From CAIJXO01 sp964485905 (GTDB taxonomy: Bacteria > Patescibacteriota > Minisyncoccia > Phycocordibacterales > GWA1-40-21), in contig CAZAJY010000024.1 in NCBI GenBank assembly GCA_964485905.1, positions 1 to 8,662 of the forward strand: a stretch of 8,662 nt of DNA, in the 5' to 3' direction. This document shows, one piece after another, positions 1 to 6,546 of the stretch. The position numbers and the translations under genes are program-made. The notes below the pieces were generated by a model that saw nothing but the letters and a program-made list of their open reading frames with translations, did no database searches and had not been told where the DNA came from. Every line of letters starts with the position of its first letter. Positions within the stretch are counted from its first letter, which is position 1.

Positions 1-403
1 TATTGGTCATGTGCGAATGTTTGAAGAGGCAAAAAAACTAGGAGATGAGCTTGTTGTTATCTTAAATAACGATAATTGGCTAATGTATAAAAAGGGTTTT
101 GTCTTTATGCCCGAAGAAGACAGAAAAGAAATTATTGAAGCATTTAGATCAGTTGATCGGGTAATACTTACTTCTCATACAAAAGACACCAAGGATATAT
201 CAGTATGTCGTGAACTCGAATTATTAAGACCTCATATTTCAGCGAATGGTGGAGATCGTAACAGTAATAATATTCCGGAATATAAAGTTTGTAAAAAGCT
301 CGGTATCAAGATGATTTTTAATGTTGGGCGTGGTGGAAAGGTCCGTAGTTCGTCGGAGCTTGTTAAAAATCAAATTCATAATAAAAAGATTAAAAATAAT
401 TAA
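1..403 (+). CDS. Adenylyltransferase/cytidylyltransferase family protein (5'-truncated)
   Basis: Only the C-terminal part is present; the reading frame enters from the left edge, first full codon at base 2. The opening residues IGHVRMFEEAKKLGDELVV match the second half of the HxGH nucleotide-binding motif of the cytidylyltransferase-like superfamily; the first His is off the window. Further family marks are the ANGGDR segment, a PE pair after it, and the late SSSELV stretch in the place of the family's ISST-type phosphate-binding motif. Such enzymes join ATP or CTP to a phosphorylated small molecule, for example heptose-1-phosphate (HldE/RfaE-like) or glycerol-3-phosphate; the substrate cannot be read from this fragment. 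The Met codons at 11 (GTG) and 17 lie inside the motif and are not true starts. The gene converges on the glycan operon with an 18-nt gap, so a role in making an activated sugar is plausible but inferred. Confidence 0.85.
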   Translation, partial: IGHVRMFEEAKKLGDELVVILNNDNWLMYKKGFVFMPEEDRKEIIEAFRSVDRVILTSHTKDTKDISVCRELELLRPHISANGGDRNSNNIPEYKVCKKLGIKMIFNVGRGGKVRSSSELVKNQIHNKKIKNN

Positions 404-421
404 GATAGAATTGGTTGATCT

Positions 422-1729
422 CTAAAAGATAGTTCTTATTGTTTTAAGTAGAATAAACAAATCCAAAATAAAAGAACGGTTTTTTAGATAATACAGGTCA
501 AATTGAAATTTCTTTAAGGCTTCATCCAGAGAAGCGCTGGGTTTATAATTTAACTGAGCCCAGCCGATAATCCCCGGTTTAATAATATGGCGAATTTCGT
601 AATAGGGGATTTGCTCGTATAATTTTACTAATTTGGTTCTTTCCGCTCTTGGTCCAATGAAGGAAATATCGCTCCTGAGCACATTCCAAAGTTGTGGAGT
701 CTCATCCAAGTGGGTATATCTGAGAAATTTACCGATAAATGTCACTCGGTTATCATTCTCTGTTGTCCAAAGCGGTCCATCGTGATCTACTTTCATTGTC
801 CTAAATTTGTAAAGAATAAATGGTTTATTATTTTTTCCCATTCTCTCTTGCTTATAAATTATCGGTCCGGCTGAAGTGATCTTTACTAATAGTCCGATTA
901 GTATGCCCAAGGGAATTGTAATAACTAAAGTTAAAATTATGAGAATTACTTCCAGCAAGCGCTTGGCTGATTCGTAGATACTTTTATTGTCAGTAATTTC
1001 TCGGAGAAACCATTCTTCCTCTAATTCTGATAATGGTATGCAACCGAAAAGTGATTCATAGAAATCTGTAAACATCATTATTTCCACTTGTCTTGGTAAT
1101 AGCTTGTATAATGTTTTTATGACTTCACTATTTTTTAAATATTGTCTGTCAACTATGATTAGATTCACTCCATCTTTTCGAATGGTGTTTCTCAGGGTAT
1201 CGAATGGTCCATTAAAAGCTTGAAGCGAATAACCTAACTGCGGGTGATTATTTATATGATCGGACACTTCTTTTATTAAGGGTGAGGAGGTGAGGATCAA
1301 TACATTTGAGCGATGGACCTTTTGCAGAAAGATCTTTCGTAGTAGATAGCGCCAACCGATATCCAATAAGCAGAAGATAATGGTGAGCAACACTAGATTA
1401 GCTTTTGGTGTTAATTCAAAAAAACGGCTGAAAATATAGAATATGGTAATAGTAATGAAAAAGCTAATAAGCAGAGTAATACTGACCCCTCTGGTAATCT
1501 CTAGAATATTATTGAAAGCCTTGTAGGTGTAGAGATTAGCAATATAGAAGATCAAAAGCCAGATGACTAAGACAATCAAAAAAGGTGAAAAGTGAACTTT
1601 AAACTGGGCGACCAAATCAGAATTTCCATAACGGCCGTATAAAACAATCGCCATAGACAGAAAAAAGACGAATATATCGCCTAAAAATGCAATGGCTAGC
1701 TTATGCTTTTTGATTATTTCTTTGATCAT
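422..1729 (-). CDS. Exopolysaccharide polyprenyl-phosphate sugar-1-phosphate transferase (WbaP/WcaJ-type)
   Basis: This membrane enzyme moves a sugar-1-phosphate from a nucleotide sugar to undecaprenyl phosphate, the first membrane step of glycan synthesis. The 435-aa length fits the large polytopic form of the family. Four hydrophobic helices lie at about residues 10-31, 48-66, 83-101 and 110-128, followed by a soluble CoA-binding-like domain (about 140-235). A fifth hydrophobic segment (about 258-283) leads into the bacterial sugar transferase domain. Catalytic-domain motifs are QERMGKNNKPF (294-304), KFRTM (308-312), the LDETPQLWNVL stretch carrying the catalytic Asp-Glu pair D342-E343, IGPR (358-361) and KPGIIGWAQ (384-392). 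It is the last gene of the minus-strand operon, starting 3 nt after the stop of the upstream GT2. No clear Shine-Dalgarno sequence precedes the ATG. The sugar it transfers (galactose, glucose, or an amino sugar) cannot be decided. Confidence 0.95.
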   Translation of the reverse strand: MIKEIIKKHKLAIAFLGDIFVFFLSMAIVLYGRYGNSDLVAQFKVHFSPFLIVLVIWLLIFYIANLYTYKAFNNILEITRGVSITLLISFFITITIFYIFSRFFELTPKANLVLLTIIFCLLDIGWRYLLRKIFLQKVHRSNVLILTSSPLIKEVSDHINNHPQLGYSLQAFNGPFDTLRNTIRKDGVNLIIVDRQYLKNSEVIKTLYKLLPRQVEIMMFTDFYESLFGCIPLSELEEEWFLREITDNKSIYESAKRLLEVILIILTLVITIPLGILIGLLVKITSAGPIIYKQERMGKNNKPFILYKFRTMKVDHDGPLWTTENDNRVTFIGKFLRYTHLDETPQLWNVLRSDISFIGPRAERTKLVKLYEQIPYYEIRHIIKPGIIGWAQLNYKPSASLDEALKKFQFDLYYLKNRSFILDLFILLKTIRTIF

Positions 1730-1732
1730 GTA

Positions 1733-2485
1733 TTAAGCCCTGAATAAGAATTGGCTTAGTTTGGATATTACTCTCCTTAGGATAAAAAGTCTAGGAATTT
1801 TAAGGCCATTGATTTTCCAAGCTTTTTGGTCTTCCTGCCAACCTTTTGTTCTCTGTTTAAAACTGTTCCCGGAAACTCCGCCGCCATACATCTTAACTAG
1901 GGTCTTAGAAAGATATTTTATATTTATTTTATTAGTTTTTAACAATCTTAGGATGAATTCATAATCAGCTGCTAATTTTAAGTCGGTATTATACAAGCCA
2001 TATTTATTATAAATTGATTTCCTGATAAATAATGTTGGGTGGGGGATCATCCAGCCATTATTAAATTTTGTTTCGGTATATTCACCAGCGTGCCAATATC
2101 TGGTTATTTTTTTCTCATCAGATCCAAAATATTTTATATCACCATACACCGCGTCTATTTTTTGATCTTCAAAAGCCTCCATTACAGTTTTTAATACTTC
2201 ACCGTTATCATAGAAATCATCAGAGTTTAAAATACCAACAATATCTCCGGTGGCTAATTTGACTCCTTTATTCATGGCATCATAAATACCCTTATCTGGC
2301 TCTGAGATAAATTTAATATTTAATTTGTTCTGATAACTCTGAACCACCTCTTTTGTATTATCAGATGAAGCTCCATCTATTATAATGTATTCCAAATCAG
2401 AATAGTTCTGTGCCAGCACACTATCTATTGTGCGGGTCAGTACCTTTTCGGAATTATATGTTGGTGTAATTATTGATATTTTCAT
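1733..2485 (-). CDS. Family 2 glycosyltransferase (WcaA/WfgS-like)
   Basis: A compact 250-aa cytoplasmic GT-A-fold enzyme that should transfer a sugar from a nucleotide sugar to the growing lipid-linked glycan. The N-terminus KISIITPTYNS begins the nucleotide-binding fold, D37 with GASSDNT follows, and the metal-binding DxD-type motif is NSDD at 87-90. The stretch SEPDKGIYDAMNKG (61-74), PHPT (148-151), ADYE (173-176), where the catalytic base is expected, and GGVS (202-205) are typical of one GT2 subgroup in O-antigen and colanic-acid type clusters. There is no membrane segment. The start lies 4 nt after the stop of the DUF5672 gene, and no Shine-Dalgarno motif is seen. Its first 50 residues resemble the other GT2 of this operon, but the two diverge beyond the fold core, so they probably add different sugars. 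Donor and acceptor are unknown. Confidence 0.93.
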   Translation of the reverse strand: MKISIITPTYNSEKVLTRTIDSVLAQNYSDLEYIIIDGASSDNTKEVVQSYQNKLNIKFISEPDKGIYDAMNKGVKLATGDIVGILNSDDFYDNGEVLKTVMEAFEDQKIDAVYGDIKYFGSDEKKITRYWHAGEYTETKFNNGWMIPHPTLFIRKSIYNKYGLYNTDLKLAADYEFILRLLKTNKINIKYLSKTLVKMYGGGVSGNSFKQRTKGWQEDQKAWKINGLKIPRLFILRRVISKLSQFLFRA

Positions 2486-2489
2486 AGAT

Positions 2490-3221
2490 TTATTTTTTAT
2501 TTGTTATAACTTTATATGAATGACGAAGGGAATTTAAATGTAGTTTATTAAGTATTAATTTCATTATATTTCTTAAATCATCAAAAGATTTTTTCTTGAA
2601 AGTATGAAAACCAAAAGTCTCTGGTAGGGAATCATTTAGCATTTGTTCGTGGCTAAATATAGAAGCTATGGAAACCGGAGCATATTTTATTCCATAATCT
2701 CCTAATTCTTTTCGGCAATATATACAAATAACCTCATCTTCATGATATGTGCTGATGTCGGCATTTTTAAAACTTATTTGGTGTTCATTGAAGATATTTA
2801 ATAGTTTTTTACTTCTTAGAGAAAAACCGCCATTTCCAACTCTTATGTTTTCACAGTCTTTAGTAAAATAGTTGTTTTTACGCCAAGGTGCTCCTATGTA
2901 GTCATATTTTAAGAAATCATCAGTCCATTTGGCTGGATTTATAATATAGCCATCATATTGAACTACTAGTGCAAAATCAGAATTTATATAATCAGCTAGT
3001 TTATAAAGCATGAACCGGCTGTATTCATCCAAACTTTTAATCTGCTCACATTGTTTAAAAGTAATTTCTAGAGGTAGGCTTTCTGGTTTTTGATGGCTGA
3101 TCAGAATTACCTCATAAAAATCAATCTCTTTCATGGATTGCTCTAGTGCCCAAATAGTTCCTCCTGTTTTTATAGAGGAAATTGCCACCAAGGTAACTTT
3201 TTTTAATTCTAATTTGCTCAT
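2490..3221 (-). CDS. DUF5672 domain protein, probable glycosyltransferase-like
   Basis: A 243-aa soluble protein that I recognise as DUF5672 from its motifs: VVQYDGYIINPAKW (86-99), YDYIGAPW (106-113), VGNGGFSLRS (128-137), a YHEDEVIC acidic stretch (159-166) and FGFH (203-206). Proteins of this family sit in polysaccharide clusters and contain a GT-A-like layout: QYDG could act as the DxD-like metal site and GNGGFSLRS resembles the GGFSLR-type acceptor-side motif of several glycosyltransferases. The biochemical activity is not established to my knowledge, so 'glycosyltransferase' is an inference. Context supports it: the ATG follows the stop of the upstream GT2 with no gap (TAAATG on the minus strand), and the next GT2 begins 4 nt downstream. 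This argues for translational coupling and a shared pathway. Confidence 0.85.
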   Translation of the reverse strand: MSKLELKKVTLVAISSIKTGGTIWALEQSMKEIDFYEVILISHQKPESLPLEITFKQCEQIKSLDEYSRFMLYKLADYINSDFALVVQYDGYIINPAKWTDDFLKYDYIGAPWRKNNYFTKDCENIRVGNGGFSLRSKKLLNIFNEHQISFKNADISTYHEDEVICIYCRKELGDYGIKYAPVSIASIFSHEQMLNDSLPETFGFHTFKKKSFDDLRNIMKLILNKLHLNSLRHSYKVITNKK

Positions 3222-4160
3222 TTATTTTGTTAGCCAGTTATTTACCTTATTATACACTCTTTTTACTTTGTCTCTTAGGTTTGGATAGAAAGTAAAAATA
3301 ATATAAGCAACCGATTTTAGACGTATTACTAGATTTACTTTTTTAGAAAAAATAGTTTTTATAAAGTATTTTTTAGCTAGGGTATAATTTTTATTATTAT
3401 AATAGTAATAACTTAGAATAATTGAATCTTTTAGTCTATTTGGTTCTACGTTATTCTTACTTAATAATAATTTAAAATCTTGCATCTCCGTTTCTCTATT
3501 GTCACTTAAATTTGTTTCATGTCTATTATAATTAATAAGATATTTTGGCACATAATCAAGTTTGTATCCCATTTTTAATATTCTAAGCCACATATCCCAG
3601 TCATCTGATACTTTAAAATCAGTGTCAAAAAAGCCCACCCCTTTTAGAATTTTTAGTTTAGTTAGCACACAACTAGATGTATTTAAAAAATTATATTGGA
3701 GTAGGTTATCCAGGGAATTATTTTTGTGCATACTATGATATTTAGAAATAGTTTTACCATCAGTAGCATTTTTAATGTTTATATAACAAGTAACTAAACC
3801 CAGTTTTTTATCTTTAGATTTCTCAAATACTTTAAGTTGCTTCTCTAATTTCTCAGGCAACCACTCATCATCATGGTCTAGGAAAGCCACATATTCTCCC
3901 GTTGCATTTCGTATTCCTATATTTTTGGGTAAGCCAGGGCCACCAGAGTTTTGTGGAGTACTTAATAGTTTTATTCTCGGATCATTTTTTATATATCCAT
4001 TAATTATTTGAGCTGTATTATCTTTTGAATGATCATCTATCAGTAAAAACTCCCAGTTTTTATATGTCTGAGCCAGCACACCATCAATAGTCCGTCTTAT
4101 GAACTTACTGCTATTGTAGGTAGGCGTGATTATTGATATTTTTCTCTTATTGCTAGACAT
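3222..4160 (-). CDS. Family 2 glycosyltransferase with C-terminal extension
   Basis: A 312-aa GT2 enzyme for glycan assembly at the cytoplasmic side of the membrane. KISIITPTYNSSKFI (7-21) starts the nucleotide-binding fold, IDDHSKDNT (41-49) is the usual second acidic site, and FLDHDDEWLPEKLEKQ (93-108) holds the DxDD metal motif. SDDWDMWLRI (185-194) supplies the likely catalytic Asp region and YNRHETNLS (211-219) closes the domain. Residues from about 225 on are a Tyr/Lys/Asn-rich helical tail (YYYYNNKNYTLAKKYFIK), perhaps for membrane or partner contact; this resembles the helical tails seen on many GT2 proteins in capsule clusters. The start codon overlaps the flippase stop by 8 nt, with ATG at 4160-4158 and the flippase TAG ending at 4153. 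Donor sugar unknown. Confidence 0.92.
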   Translation of the reverse strand: MSSNKRKISIITPTYNSSKFIRRTIDGVLAQTYKNWEFLLIDDHSKDNTAQIINGYIKNDPRIKLLSTPQNSGGPGLPKNIGIRNATGEYVAFLDHDDEWLPEKLEKQLKVFEKSKDKKLGLVTCYINIKNATDGKTISKYHSMHKNNSLDNLLQYNFLNTSSCVLTKLKILKGVGFFDTDFKVSDDWDMWLRILKMGYKLDYVPKYLINYNRHETNLSDNRETEMQDFKLLLSKNNVEPNRLKDSIILSYYYYNNKNYTLAKKYFIKTIFSKKVNLVIRLKSVAYIIFTFYPNLRDKVKRVYNKVNNWLTK

Positions 4161-5478
4161 TATCTTTTAGGGTGGTTATCGATTTTAATATTAAGAAACC
4201 CTGATTTCTTGATTCTTTAAAAAAGAAAACAGCAAACGTAGCCACGGCATAGGAAATTAAGGTTGCAATCGCAGCTCCGCTTATTCCAATTTTGGGTATT
4301 AATATTAGGTTAAGTAGTATATTGATTGTGGCCCCTATTAAATTATTATAAAAAGATATCTTCGTTAAGTTTTTTGCTATCAAATACTGACCTGTCGCGA
4401 TATTAAGTGAAAAGAATATGCCTGCCCATATGTATATTTGTAAGCTCGTTACACTTCCTATGTATGCTGAACCAAATAATATTTTTATCATTGGGTATGC
4501 TAAAATCGTTATGGTGGAAGCTACTATAAATAATGGCCAGATCATAAGTGAGTATAATTTTTTCATTCTTTTTTTAAAAAGCAGGGCATCAGTAGTCATT
4601 GACTGAACAATAGAAGGAAATAGTGAAGTACAAATAATTGCTGGTATAAAATACCAGACTTCAGATAGTTTTACTGCTACGGCATAAATACCGGCTTGTT
4701 CATTATCGAGCATGTTTTTTATCATTACCTGATCTATCCTAGTGTATAGTAAAAAAGATATTCCTGAGAGCATTAAAGGCCAGGAGTCTTTTAAAAGACT
4801 TTTTGCGACGGCTATTTTTAATCTCCAGTTTCTGATATGATTACCAAATCTTCTAAAGGAGAACAAAAGAATAAGAGCATAGGTAGAGGCTTCCACTATA
4901 AAAACAATTATTAACCAAAATATTCCTTTTCCTAATACAATAACCATAATTTTTAATAAAGTTGAAATTATATTTGCTGTTACTTGTGCTATAACAACTT
5001 TTTTTGATAATACTTGTGACTGAAAATATATTTCAATGATATTAAAAGCTTGGGGGATAAATGTGAGAGAAAATACCCATATTAGTCCAAGAGTAAAAAT
5101 ATCTTTAGTAGTAAAAAAAGAGACTATAACAACAGTAAGGATGGCGATAATACTACCAACAATTTTCATATAAAAAGCTGTGCCGATAAGTTCGTCTTTT
5201 TTATTATGGTCTTTAATTATTTCTCGGCTAACAATATTGTCTATTCCAAATGATGCCAAAAAACCAAATAAACCCACAAAACTAGTGACATATGCGAGCA
5301 GACCATAGTTTGATGGTCCAAGGTAACGGGCAATATAGATACCAATGAAGAAGGAAACCCCAAGTGTGAAAAATCGTCCAAAAAATAACCAACCAGTATT
5401 TTTCAAATACTTCTGAAAGCCGGCGTGACGCCACTTTTCCTTGATATAGGGGATAGTGAGGGCAGGTATGATACTCAT
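4153..5478 (-). CDS. Oligosaccharide/polysaccharide flippase (Wzx-type, MOP superfamily)
   Basis: A 441-aa polytopic membrane protein with about twelve hydrophobic helices. It is predicted to flip lipid-linked oligosaccharide from the cytoplasmic to the outer face. The N-terminal amphipathic stretch is followed by the family signature around ARYLGPSNYG (50-59), then LLAYVTSFVGLFGFLASFG and a charged SREIIKD loop (84-90). RIDQVMIKNML in the middle and the repeating pattern of paired helices in the second half agree with the polysaccharide synthesis/MurJ-like fold. It is the first gene of the minus-strand glycan operon, and its stop overlaps the next gene by 8 nt. The ATG at 5478 lies just downstream of a candidate promoter with no room for a ribosome binding site, so the message may be leaderless. 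Wzx specificity cannot be predicted. Confidence 0.94.
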   Translation of the reverse strand: MSIIPALTIPYIKEKWRHAGFQKYLKNTGWLFFGRFFTLGVSFFIGIYIARYLGPSNYGLLAYVTSFVGLFGFLASFGIDNIVSREIIKDHNKKDELIGTAFYMKIVGSIIAILTVVIVSFFTTKDIFTLGLIWVFSLTFIPQAFNIIEIYFQSQVLSKKVVIAQVTANIISTLLKIMVIVLGKGIFWLIIVFIVEASTYALILLFSFRRFGNHIRNWRLKIAVAKSLLKDSWPLMLSGISFLLYTRIDQVMIKNMLDNEQAGIYAVAVKLSEVWYFIPAIICTSLFPSIVQSMTTDALLFKKRMKKLYSLMIWPLFIVASTITILAYPMIKILFGSAYIGSVTSLQIYIWAGIFFSLNIATGQYLIAKNLTKISFYNNLIGATINILLNLILIPKIGISGAAIATLISYAVATFAVFFFKESRNQGFLILKSITTLKDNV

Positions 5479-5512
5479 AAATTTATACTAAAGGATATCA
5501 TTTTTAGGTCAA
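5479..5512 (-). promoter_or_regulatory. Candidate promoter of the glycan operon
   Basis: Read on the minus strand, TTGACC (5512-5507) is a good -35 box. It is followed after 16 nt by TAGTAT (5490-5485) or after 19 nt by TATAAA (5487-5482). Only 6 or 3 nt then remain before the flippase ATG, so transcription would begin at or near the start codon. The element shares its 55-bp gap with a plus-strand promoter that reads the other way. Seen by eye only. Confidence 0.5.
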
Positions 5513-5515
5513 ATT

Positions 5516-5524
5516 TGCTATATT
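5516..5524 (+). promoter_or_regulatory. Extended -10 promoter of the small membrane protein gene
   Basis: TGC followed by TATATT forms an extended -10 element ending exactly 9 nt before the ATG at 5534. No good -35 hexamer is seen 16-18 nt upstream, as is common for extended -10 promoters. The same layout occurs before the genes at 5805 and 6585. A start of transcription at about 5531-5534 would give a leaderless message. Confidence 0.5.
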
Positions 5525-5533
5525 TGATTAGAA

Positions 5534-5722
5534 ATGGACCCATATCTTTTAGCTCTCATCGCTCTCATAATTTTCTCTATTTTAGCCATTTTGTTTATCA
5601 AAATTTTCGGTCGCTCACCCAACTCCTCACCGGTCGGGGATAATGATGATATTGAATCACCCGACCCCTCATCCCACACCCACTCTGACCCCCACCCCGA
5701 CGACTTCACCCTCCTTGAATAA
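5534..5722 (+). CDS. Small single-pass membrane protein of unknown function
   Basis: A 62-aa protein I cannot assign to a family. Residues 4-23 (LLALIALIIFSILAILFI region) form one strong transmembrane helix, followed by KIFGR as a positive stop-transfer patch. The remaining 35 residues are hydrophilic, acidic, and rich in Pro, Ser, Asp and His (SPDPSSHTHSDPHPDD); by the positive-inside rule the tail is probably cytoplasmic. An extended -10 box 9 nt before the ATG supports real expression. The tail is encoded by unusually C-rich DNA for this AT-rich window and resembles a decayed REP-like palindrome (ACCGGT core at 5629-5634; GGTCGGG at 5632-5638 versus CCCGACC at 5660-5666). Its C-terminus may therefore have been acquired from a repeat. 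The TAA stop is also the first three bases of the 48-bp repeat, so the repeat may have fixed the present end of the gene. Confidence 0.6.
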   Translation: MDPYLLALIALIIFSILAILFIKIFGRSPNSSPVGDNDDIESPDPSSHTHSDPHPDDFTLLE

Positions 5723-5767
5723 TAGGAAGCATACAAAGGCTTCGCCTTTGAAGGCGAAGCCTTTGTA
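5720..5767 (+). repeat. REPIN-like repeat, copy 1
   Basis: The repeat starts with TAATAGGAAGC at the stop codon of the small membrane protein gene and continues into a long inverted repeat. Arms 5731-5748 and 5751-5768 pair over 18 bp around a 2-nt centre. Each half is also a mini-hairpin: AAAGGC/GCCTTT with a TTC loop (5735-5749), and AAGGC/GCCTT with a GAA loop (5751-5763). The second contains GCGAAGC, known as an exceptionally stable DNA mini-hairpin; the opposite strand has the same heptamer from the first half. There is no T-tract after it, so it is not a standard terminator, though the stem could still slow polymerase or protect the mRNA 3' end. Confidence 0.9.
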
Positions 5768-5795
5768 TTGTATTTGAAATTAGTTATGTTAATAT
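5768..5795 (+). promoter_or_regulatory. Candidate promoter of the RAYT gene
   Basis: The extended -10 TGT-TAATAT (5787-5795) ends 9 nt before the ATG at 5805. A weak -35 box TTGTAT (5768-5773) lies 16 nt upstream, immediately next to the end of repeat copy 1. The spacing equals that of the neighbouring plus-strand genes. It also argues against the upstream TTG at 5796 as the start codon, because that codon would lie upstream of the expected transcription start. Confidence 0.45.
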
Positions 5796-5804
5796 TTGTG
5801 GATT

Positions 5805-6482
5805 ATGAGAAATATTAATTTTGCAATCGAAGAGTTTTATCATATTTATAATCGCGGGACAGAAAAGCGCCAGATATTTTTAGATCGAGCTGATTATTTT
5901 CGTTTTACGGTTTTATTATATTTAGCAAATAGTGAAAGCCCGATAAATATGAGGGAGACTAGAATTATTGGTCCAAATTATGAAAACTTATCTAGAATAA
6001 ACCAAGGTGAAATTCTTGTTGATATTGGGGCTTATTGTTTGATGCCGAACCACTTTCATTTACTTTTAAGAGAGCGTGTGGAGGGAGGAATTTCAAAATT
6101 TATGTTAAGATTAATGACGGCTTACACCATGTATTTTAATGGTAGACATGAGAGGGTTGGTTCTTTGTGGCAGGGTGTCTTTAAAGCTCAACATGCTGAT
6201 TCTGATAATTATTTAAAATATCTCTTTTCATATATACATTTGAACCCTATAAAATTAATTCAAAAAGATTGGAAAGAGAAGGGGATCAAAGATATTATCA
6301 AGGCTAAAAAATATTTAAAAGAATATAGATATTCGAGCTATTTGGATTATATGGAAGAAAGTAGATACCAAAAGATTATTTTAAATAAGAAAAATTTTCC
6401 CGAGTATTTTAAAGACAGTATTGATTTTAAAAAGGATATTTTTGATTGGTTAAGTTTTGATCCAAATAAGTTAGATTTGTAA
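5805..6482 (+). CDS. REP-associated tyrosine transposase (RAYT, Y1_Tnp family)
   Basis: A 225-aa HUH single-strand DNA nuclease. Near the N-terminus FYHIYNRGTEKRQIF (11-25) is the classic RAYT/IS200-like opening. PNHFHLLL (81-88) carries the HUH metal-binding pair (His83 and His85). The catalytic tyrosine is expected in the AYTMYFNGRHERVGSLWQG stretch (106-124), with Y107 or Y110 the candidates. SYIHLNPIK (142-150) completes the conserved core, followed by a Lys-rich tail of about 70 residues. All key parts are present, so the enzyme looks intact. I chose the ATG at 5805 over the in-frame TTG at 5796 because of the promoter position and because homologues begin just before the YHIYNRG block. 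The stop TAA is the first three bases of repeat copy 2, as the preceding gene's stop is of copy 1. RAYTs are usually single-copy, domesticated enzymes that spread REPINs. Confidence 0.93.
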   Translation: MRNINFAIEEFYHIYNRGTEKRQIFLDRADYFRFTVLLYLANSESPINMRETRIIGPNYENLSRINQGEILVDIGAYCLMPNHFHLLLRERVEGGISKFMLRLMTAYTMYFNGRHERVGSLWQGVFKAQHADSDNYLKYLFSYIHLNPIKLIQKDWKEKGIKDIIKAKKYLKEYRYSSYLDYMEESRYQKIILNKKNFPEYFKDSIDFKKDIFDWLSFDPNKLDL

Positions 6483-6527
6483 TAGGAAGCACACAAAGGC
6501 TTCGCCTTTGAAGGCGAAGCCTTTGTA
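6480..6527 (+). repeat. REPIN-like repeat, copy 2
   Basis: Identical to copy 1 over 48 bp except C at 6492 where copy 1 has T at 5732; the offset is exactly 760 bp. It again starts at a stop codon (TAATAG, the RAYT stop plus an in-frame second stop). The C breaks the outermost base pair, so here the inverted repeat pairs over 16 bp (6493-6508 with 6511-6526). Both GCGAAGC mini-hairpins are kept. Direct orientation of the two copies is defined by the TAATAGGAAGC flank, because the hairpin itself reads the same on both strands. Confidence 0.9.
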
Positions 6528-6528
6528 G

Positions 6529-6537
6529 TTATCCACA
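6529..6537 (+). promoter_or_regulatory. Perfect DnaA-box-like 9-mer
   Basis: TTATCCACA matches the bacterial DnaA box consensus TTATNCACA exactly and lies directly behind repeat copy 2, ten bases upstream of the -35 box of the next gene. It is single: I see no cluster of boxes and no dnaA or dnaN gene here, so it is not an origin. It could bind DnaA to tune the downstream promoter, or be a chance match. Confidence 0.3.
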
Positions 6538-6546
6538 GGTGAGGTG

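Larger units (their letters stand above)
5720..6527 (+). mobile_element. REPIN/RAYT unit: Y1 transposase gene between two REP-like repeats
   Basis: A Y1-type RAYT gene (5805-6482) lies between two direct 48-bp repeats (5720-5767 and 6480-6527) that differ at one base. Each repeat contains two inverted mini-hairpins. This is the expected layout of a RAYT locus, in which the transposase is flanked by the REP/REPIN sequences it handles. No flanking target-site duplication is seen, in keeping with single-strand Y1 chemistry. Whether the 808-bp unit moves as a whole or the transposase acts only on REPINs elsewhere cannot be told from this window. Confidence 0.75.

Noticed and set aside
404..421. 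Bidirectional terminator between the converging genes
   Set aside because: The 18-nt gap holds no stem with a T-tract; nothing supports a terminator.
5518..5736. 72-codon minus-strand frame opposite the small membrane protein gene
   Set aside because: It has no promoter, lacks a membrane or domain pattern, and its apparent coding comes from the C-rich repeat-like DNA and the REPIN; the plus-strand frame has a promoter and a clear membrane helix.
5796..5804. Upstream TTG start for the RAYT gene (adds three residues)
   Set aside because: It begins directly after the -10 box, upstream of the expected transcription start; the ATG at 5805 has the same 9-nt spacing as neighbouring genes.
5720..6527. 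Two repeats as a minimal CRISPR array
   Set aside because: The intervening 712 bp is a transposase gene, there are only two copies, and no cas gene is present.
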